Below, one piece after another: positions 14,221-18,888 of a stretch of 18,888 bases of DNA. The stretch comes from Bacillota bacterium. Its GTDB lineage: Bacteria > Bacillota > Dethiobacteria > DTU022. The stretch's first letter is position 1. The number at the start of each line of letters is the position of its first letter. The stretch spans positions 1 through 18,888 of the forward strand of contig JAAZIG010000221.1 in assembly GCA_012510325.1 (NCBI GenBank). Reading direction: 5' to 3'. The notes beneath the pieces are model-generated. The model was not told where the DNA came from, made no database searches, and saw nothing but the letters and a program-made list of their open reading frames with translations. Both the position numbers and the translations under genes were made by a program.

Positions 14221-14765
14221 AATGATGTTGTAATATCATATGACTATTCAGCGCCGCTCTGGGAAACCCTTCCGCCAGATTAAATTTTTATCTTTGCCGG
14301 GAGCACCGCTTTCCTGCATGCTAGAAAGTGATCGTTAACCTTAGCACTGCACTCTCAGCTTCCGCGCAAAAGCGGTCAAGACTTTAGGAGAAACAAGAAT
14401 CGCCTGCAGACATAAACAGATGAGCCCAATGGGTCAAAAACTTTTTCCGGTGGATATTCAATGAGAGACAATCTCTTACCCGGATGCTCATTTTTAAATC
14501 CCGCACTTCGTATGCTTCAGCGCATGGGGTCCACTGAGCGTAATACTATGAGTTCGCTGCCGCCTCCCTTTCAGGATAGATGTTTTCGAACCCTTTGAAT
14601 ATCTTAATATCCAGAGATAACATTCGGATTTCCAGAGTTCAACCCCGAAGGTGTACCCCAAACAGGGCCTGAGGAAGATCCCCCCGCCCGCTTATACAAT
14701 TGTTAACATCATCTGACAACAGATGTGTATTACAAGAGCAGGTGTTTTGCCGTATCATTTATAAT
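14221..14765. other. Divergent intergenic region between two surface-protein genes
   Basis: About 700 bases separate the two start codons. I find no gene. A perfect TATAAT (14760-14765) for the rightward gene lacks a recognisable -35. CATCTG/CAGATG (14710-14725) is a 6-base-pair inverted repeat about 35 bases upstream of that -10 and could be an operator. I searched by eye for the c-di-GMP-I riboswitch core and did not find it. Confidence 0.4.
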
Positions 14766-14793
14766 GGAGTAATGTAATTTCCGGAGAGAGGCA

Positions 14794-14867
14794 GGCAGTT
14801 TTCCCTCAGCTTCTTTCCCCATGAGAGATGGAGCGCAGGAGAAGCGCTGCGGCGTGAAAAAGCTGCC
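14794..14867 (+). promoter_or_regulatory. Possible structured mRNA leader of the dockerin protein
   Basis: Between the -10 element and the ribosome site, GGCAGTTTT (14794-14802) pairs with AAAA-G-CTGCC (14858-14867), with one bulge. Inside lie a second stem AGCGC/GCGCT (14832-14848) and a weak CTCA/TGAG stem (14805-14825). This makes a three-way-junction-like fold. No known class matches, and base composition alone could produce it. Confidence 0.3.
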
Positions 14868-14924
14868 GGAAGAACATGCTTTCCGCGCACCCCCAAAAAT
14901 TCTCGCACTGGGAGGAGAGAGAAA

Positions 14925-17330
14925 ATGATCGCTTTAAAGTTAAGAAGGTCCGTTCTGACCCTTATTATCGTGGGGCTCATGGTGGGCGCTTTTTTGATCC
15001 CCCCCATGCTCGCGCAGGCGGCAAACCCGGGCGTGCCGAGGGTCTATGTCAATAATGGCCAGCATCTGAGCGCACAATACCCTTATCTTGTAGATGGGGT
15101 CCGGGCCCAGTCGGGTACTCTGGGGGAAGAGGGGTGCACCGCCTTTTTTGATGCAGGCACCGGCACCCTCACCCTGTGGGACTATGACGGCGGCAATATT
15201 TATGCCGCTCAGGACGTCAAAAGAGATCTGCATATCAAGCTGGTGGGAGATAACAACAATATTTTTATCTACAACGTCTCCTTCGGCATAAGCAACACCG
15301 GAGGCGGCGACATCTCCATCACTGCCGAAGACGCTGCCAGGCTGCGCGTGACCGTGAGGGGCAGCGGGAAGGTCCGCGGCATCACCGTCGATGAAGGACT
15401 TAGCCAAGGCTCCATCACCATCGGCGGAAAAGCCGAGGTGTCAGTGCAGGCTGAAACCACCGCCACAACGTACCTCGGCCAGCCGGTAGCAGGGCTCTGC
15501 GCCCCGAAAGGGGTGGCTCTGGAAGACTCCGCCTCGCTCAATATTACCAACTGTATATCCAACGACGTCGCCGGGACGGCATTGGGAATCTACGCCCTGG
15601 AAGGCCCTGTGACCAGCGATACCGATGGCAGGGTAATTATCAACTGCAGCCACTCGGCAAATACACTCGGCAGCGTGGCGATCCAGGCCGGGGTCATCAC
15701 CCTGACCCGGGCAGAGCTGTTAAAGCTGAGTTGGGCGGGCGGTGGACACCCCTACACAGGCACGCTGACCTATGACCCCGCCAGGTTTGCCGTGATCAAT
15801 GACAGCACAAACAGGGTCGCCACCTACCGCCGGGGCGACCCCTGCGACCTCAGGGTCATCAACGGCTTTATCGACCGGGGCTTTTACCCCAACGACATCA
15901 CCACCGGCCAGTTTCTGGAGGACGATGAGGTCGAGATCTACGCCCGGGGAGATATTATCAACTACGTGTTTGATCACTGGAGCGACACTGAATACGACGA
16001 GCCCTGCGTGAACTTCATCAATGGCACCACGGTGCACTCCCCCCGGGCCAGCTTTCTCATGAGCCCCGAGGAGGCGAACCTGCAGGCCAACTACCGCTCC
16101 ACCCTCTTCGCCGTGCAGCCTCTCTTTGACCGCGCAAACAGCAAGGTGACCTGGACTCTGACCCAGCCTATAAGCGGAGGTGTACTTGAGCATAAAGGCG
16201 AGCTCGGCTGGTACTCCAGCATCCCTGTGGAGGGAAGCGCCGGGGATGTGACGGTATCAAATACACCCAGCGAACAGCCTGGCGGCACCTACCGGTTAAG
16301 GTTCATTGACAACAGCGGTACACCCGGTTTCCAGGAGCACTACAGCGAGGAGTTCATCATCGACTGGTTCGATCCCGGCGCCGTCACCGGCCTGACCCTG
16401 GAGCCGACTGCTATCAGCCTCCAGGTGGGCGAGACCGCAATGCTCACCGCCACGGTTTTGCCCACCAATGCCACCAACAAGAAAGTCTGGTGGTCGAGCA
16501 GCAACAGCAATGTGGTCACGGTTGATGATGGGGGCGGGCTCACGGCTGTGGGCATCGGCGAAGCATATGTTACAGCAAGAACGGATGAAGGTAATTTCTC
16601 TGACTATTGCGTGGTCACCGTTTCCCCTGTCCCCGTCACCGGTGTGACCCTGGACCAGACTGCCATCAGCCTCGATGTAGGCGAAACCGCTGTGCTCACC
16701 GCCACTGTTTTGCCCGCCAACGCCACCAACAGGAACGTATCCTGGCAATCCGACGATATCGCGGTGGCATATGTAGATCAATGGGGCGAGGTGCTCGGCT
16801 CCAGCCCAGGCACAACCACCATCCGGGTGTTCACCGCAGAAGGCAATTTCAGCGCCTCCTGCCAGGTCACCGTGCTCGGCTCGTACTCTGTAACCGTGAT
16901 CAACGGCAGCGGCAGCGGCACCTATAGAACAGGGGAGACCGTACTGATCGAAGCTGATGATCCTCCGGAGGGGAAAATCTTCCACAAGTGGATCAGCAAT
17001 GAGGTAACCTTTGCCAACGCCACAGCAGCGAGGACCAGCTTTGTCATGCCCGATCATGATGTGTATGTGGAGGCCACCTTCCAAGATCCCCCCGATATTG
17101 CTCCCGGTGACCTCAACAACGATGGAGTGGTCAATGTGCAGGACGCCATCTGGCTCTTGAAGTCCATCGCCGGCACCGTAGAGTTGACCCCCGCACAGGA
17201 GGTCGCCGCCGACGTCAACGGCGATGGCAAGGTCAATATCGTGGATGCCGTGCTCATCCTGCGCTATAGCGCAGACTTGACAAAGCTTTCCCCCTCTCTC
17301 CATAAAGAGGGTGACCTCTTTTTACTGTAG
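14925..17330 (+). CDS. Secreted Big_2/InlB-repeat protein with C-terminal dockerin
   Basis: An 801-residue exported protein. A signal peptide ends near AQA (about residue 32). Residues 33-290 are beta-rich, with repeated short strands (GSITIGGKAEVSV, ASLNITNC) suggesting a beta-solenoid. A region near 305-390 (NYVFDHWS..., ASFLMSPEEANLQANY) resembles a divergent InlB B-repeat. Two bacterial Ig-like Big_2 domains follow (about 485-568 and 570-650), then a clear InlB-like repeat (653-723, SVTVINGSGSGTY to YVEATF). A type I dockerin lies at 726-790, with two calcium loops, DLNNDGVVNVQD (729-740) and DVNGDGKVNIVD (from 763). It should attach to a cohesin on another protein. No cohesin or catalytic domain is present here, so the role is probably adhesion or surface assembly. 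GGGAGGAG lies 7 bases before the ATG. The last residues after the dockerin (SLHKEGDLFLL) look like a run-on tail. Confidence 0.9.
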   Translation: MIALKLRRSVLTLIIVGLMVGAFLIPPMLAQAANPGVPRVYVNNGQHLSAQYPYLVDGVRAQSGTLGEEGCTAFFDAGTGTLTLWDYDGGNIYAAQDVKRDLHIKLVGDNNNIFIYNVSFGISNTGGGDISITAEDAARLRVTVRGSGKVRGITVDEGLSQGSITIGGKAEVSVQAETTATTYLGQPVAGLCAPKGVALEDSASLNITNCISNDVAGTALGIYALEGPVTSDTDGRVIINCSHSANTLGSVAIQAGVITLTRAELLKLSWAGGGHPYTGTLTYDPARFAVINDSTNRVATYRRGDPCDLRVINGFIDRGFYPNDITTGQFLEDDEVEIYARGDIINYVFDHWSDTEYDEPCVNFINGTTVHSPRASFLMSPEEANLQANYRSTLFAVQPLFDRANSKVTWTLTQPISGGVLEHKGELGWYSSIPVEGSAGDVTVSNTPSEQPGGTYRLRFIDNSGTPGFQEHYSEEFIIDWFDPGAVTGLTLEPTAISLQVGETAMLTATVLPTNATNKKVWWSSSNSNVVTVDDGGGLTAVGIGEAYVTARTDEGNFSDYCVVTVSPVPVTGVTLDQTAISLDVGETAVLTATVLPANATNRNVSWQSDDIAVAYVDQWGEVLGSSPGTTTIRVFTAEGNFSASCQVTVLGSYSVTVINGSGSGTYRTGETVLIEADDPPEGKIFHKWISNEVTFANATAARTSFVMPDHDVYVEATFQDPPDIAPGDLNNDGVVNVQDAIWLLKSIAGTVELTPAQEVAADVNGDGKVNIVDAVLILRYSADLTKLSPSLHKEGDLFLL

Positions 17331-17331
17331 G

Positions 17332-17368
17332 AATCTGCCGCCCCCCTCCTTGAGCAGGGCGGCAGATT
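17332..17368 (+). other. Hairpin after the dockerin gene
   Basis: AATCTGCCGCC (17332-17342) and GGCGGCAGATT (17358-17368) form a perfect 11-base-pair stem around 15 bases, right after the stop codon. There is no T tract, so it is more likely a stabilising 3' hairpin or the first part of a tandem terminator. Confidence 0.6.
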
Positions 17369-17389
17369 CTCCAACCAGTAAAACCCTGG

Positions 17390-17417
17390 TGCGCCGGCGG
17401 CAAAGCCGGCGCATTTT
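17390..17417 (+). terminator. Intrinsic terminator of the dockerin gene
   Basis: TGCGCCGGC (17390-17398) pairs perfectly with GCCGGCGCA (17405-17413) around GGCAAA, and TTTT follows. Confidence 0.85.
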
Positions 17418-17523
17418 CATGATGATGGTGTGATGGTGATTTTGGCAGGTTAAGGCCGCACATCCTTTTTTACGGTATAATCATCCTAGAGATCAGGACC
17501 CTGAAACTGAAAGGGGTATCCCT

Positions 17524-18888
17524 TTGAAACGGGTATGGTTATGGCTGGGCGCGAGCCTCTGCTGCGCCGCGCTGGCTCTCTTCTCTCCTCTCCACCAGTC
17601 CGGAGGCGGAAAGATCCTGCTGGTGCAGGATGCCTTTGACCCTATGGCGGGGATCCTGGCACCCCGCGGCGGGGATAGCATGGAGCGCCTGAACCCCTAT
17701 CAGCTGGGCAAACGGCTTCCGGAGCTCAATGGCGCCGCCCTGGTCTTCGGCACGCAGGCCCGCCCTTATGACAATAGTGCTCTCCGGGCAGGGAGCGAAT
17801 ACATGGCCCTCTACACAGCAACTGTGGTCATCGCTGTGAATAGAGAGGGCAATTCCGCCGGAGCCATCAGGGGCTGGCGCAGTCTCCTGGAGAGCGAAGC
17901 GATGGTGCTGCCGCCCCACCACGGCACCGAGGGGGGACGGCTGGCGGCCATCGCCCTGGCGCGGGGCCTGGGGGCGGCGGAGGGCGATCTCAAGCCGGCA
18001 ATTGACGCGTATGCTTCGCTGCAGCAGCAGAACCGCCTCAACAGCCAGGATCAATATCACTCCCGGGAATATTGGGCTATGTTTGATCCGGAGCGCCTGG
18101 CGGAGCACGATGCTGTGATCCTGTGGGATTATCAGGCTGCCGCACTGCAGCGGATCTCCCCGGACTGGGAGATAGTTATCCCCGGAGAGGGCACTCTGGC
18201 GGTGGATTGCGGCCTGCTGTTCTCGGGGCATGGGGAGACAGTGGAAAAGCTGGAGCCGCTGAAAGCATACCTGCTCTCGGCTGAGGGGCGGCAGGCGCTG
18301 AGCAAGGCGGGCTTTTCGCCCCTTGCCGGCCACACCGATCTCGCTGCCTGGGACAGGGCACGGCTCACCTTCAACCCCTCTTTCCGGCGCAATGTCCTCG
18401 CGGTAAAACGCTCCGGCCCGGCGTCGCTGCAGGAAAGGCTGCTGCTGCAAAGCCTGACCCTGCTTCTTTTCTCTATCGCGGCGCAGCGGATCCTGCGGCG
18501 CATCCCTGCGGGGCTGTACCGCACCACCAGCTTTTACAGCATGCTCTTTATCCTGCTGTGGATGCTCACCGGCATAGCCAAAATCCTGGCGCCAACTCCC
18601 GGGCTGACGCGCTACCTCTGGTTTGCTACCTACCTGGCACGCCACGCCCTCCCGGTGTGCTGGCTCTTGATGTGTTATGTAAACCGCCGCAACCGCCTGC
18701 CGCCGCGCCGCAGCCTGGCGGCGCTTACCGGCGGCGCCCTTCTGCTCACCCTCTTTGTTTTGACCAACGATCTGCACCGCTCTGTTTTTGTTTACGCCGG
18801 TGAAGCCTCCGCCACCTGGTCCGAAGACTATATCAACGGGTGGGGCTATTACCTCTCCCTGGCCTGGGTTTTCATCCTCTCCCTGGCG
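17524..18888 (+). CDS. Membrane sensor: periplasmic-binding-like domain plus multi-helix region (3' end cut off)
   Basis: An open frame of 455 codons running without a stop to the last base. TTG at 17524 is preceded by AAAGGGG at 7 bases. Residues 1-25 are a signal or anchor helix (VWLWLGASLCCAALALF). Residues 28-305 resemble a type 2 periplasmic binding protein (ATVVIAVNREGN then GWRSLLES; WDYQAAALQR; LKAYLLSAEGRQALSKAGFSP). From about 310, helices follow in succession: LLLQSLTLLLFSIAAQ, SMLFILLWMLTGIAKIL, LARHALPVCWLLMCYV, GALLLTLFVLTNDLHRSVF and GYYLSLAWVFILSLA. The TNDLH...W..GYY pattern recalls the 7TM input region of some Bacillota sensors (HisKA_7TM-like). The output domain, perhaps a histidine kinase or LuxR-type regulator, lies beyond the window. 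A TATAAT at 17476-17481 may be its -10. Its ligand is unknown. Confidence 0.8.
   Translation, partial: MKRVWLWLGASLCCAALALFSPLHQSGGGKILLVQDAFDPMAGILAPRGGDSMERLNPYQLGKRLPELNGAALVFGTQARPYDNSALRAGSEYMALYTATVVIAVNREGNSAGAIRGWRSLLESEAMVLPPHHGTEGGRLAAIALARGLGAAEGDLKPAIDAYASLQQQNRLNSQDQYHSREYWAMFDPERLAEHDAVILWDYQAAALQRISPDWEIVIPGEGTLAVDCGLLFSGHGETVEKLEPLKAYLLSAEGRQALSKAGFSPLAGHTDLAAWDRARLTFNPSFRRNVLAVKRSGPASLQERLLLQSLTLLLFSIAAQRILRRIPAGLYRTTSFYSMLFILLWMLTGIAKILAPTPGLTRYLWFATYLARHALPVCWLLMCYVNRRNRLPPRRSLAALTGGALLLTLFVLTNDLHRSVFVYAGEASATWSEDYINGWGYYLSLAWVFILSLA

Noticed and set aside
14281..14924. c-di-GMP riboswitch upstream of the surface genes
   Set aside because: The conserved GEMM core sequences were not found on either strand.
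16296..17303. 335-codon antisense frame under the Big_2/dockerin region
   Set aside because: The plus strand has unmistakable Big_2 and dockerin motifs; the antisense product only reflects their repeats.
17539..18777. 412-codon antisense frame at the right end
   Set aside because: The plus strand carries a signal helix, a binding-protein-like domain and membrane helices in one open frame; the antisense product is low-complexity with no domain.
1..18888. CRISPR array, insertion sequence or prophage
   Set aside because: No regularly spaced repeats, no transposase, integrase or phage structural gene could be found.

Overview
The window reads as chromosomal DNA of an anaerobic, Gram-positive-type bacterium, most likely a clostridial-lineage Bacillota. 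The support is indirect: strong AGGAGG-type ribosome sites, consensus TTGACA/TATAAT promoters, tRNA genes with encoded CCA, a lipobox serpin, a dockerin protein, a surface protein with an LPxT-type tail, and anaerobic-style acyl-CoA genes. No marker gene fixes the species.

Region 1 (1-2300): a mobile-looking inverted-repeat element, then three genes on the minus strand: tRNA-Ala(CGC), a lipoprotein serpin and tRNA-Val(CAC). Each tRNA has its own promoter and terminator.

Region 2 (2416-8836): acyl-CoA metabolism. A classical acetyl-CoA acetyltransferase lies on the minus strand. Divergent from it is a tight plus-strand operon of four genes: an MFE-2-type SDR dehydrogenase, a hydratase-2 (MaoC) protein, an HMG-CoA-synthase-like protein fused to a DUF35 zinc-ribbon/OB domain, and an SCP-x/archaeal-type thiolase. 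The first two are the halves of eukaryotic MFE-2 as separate genes. With the thiolase they would carry out hydration, oxidation and cleavage of a CoA ester. By eye, the HMG-CoA-synthase-like part lacks all three catalytic residues, so it looks like a pseudoenzyme scaffold or acyl-binding part of a thiolase/DUF35 complex. This is the most interesting system in the window. A strong terminator ends the operon.

Region 3 (8837-12924): accessory genes. They include a 38-codon membrane-protein gene with a perfect promoter and a good ribosome site but an in-frame TGA, a flavodoxin, a relic of a RelE-type toxin, an SLC13/DASS-type permease, and a complete toxin-antitoxin pair (AbrB-type antitoxin with RelE/ParE-type toxin).

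Region 4 (13009-18888): cell surface and sensing. A secreted jelly-roll protein with a Glu-rich stalk and an LPKTSG tail is divergent from an 801-residue secreted protein with two Big_2 domains, an InlB-like repeat and a C-terminal dockerin. The window ends inside a gene for a sensor that joins a periplasmic-binding-protein-like domain to a multi-helix membrane domain; it is still open at the last base.
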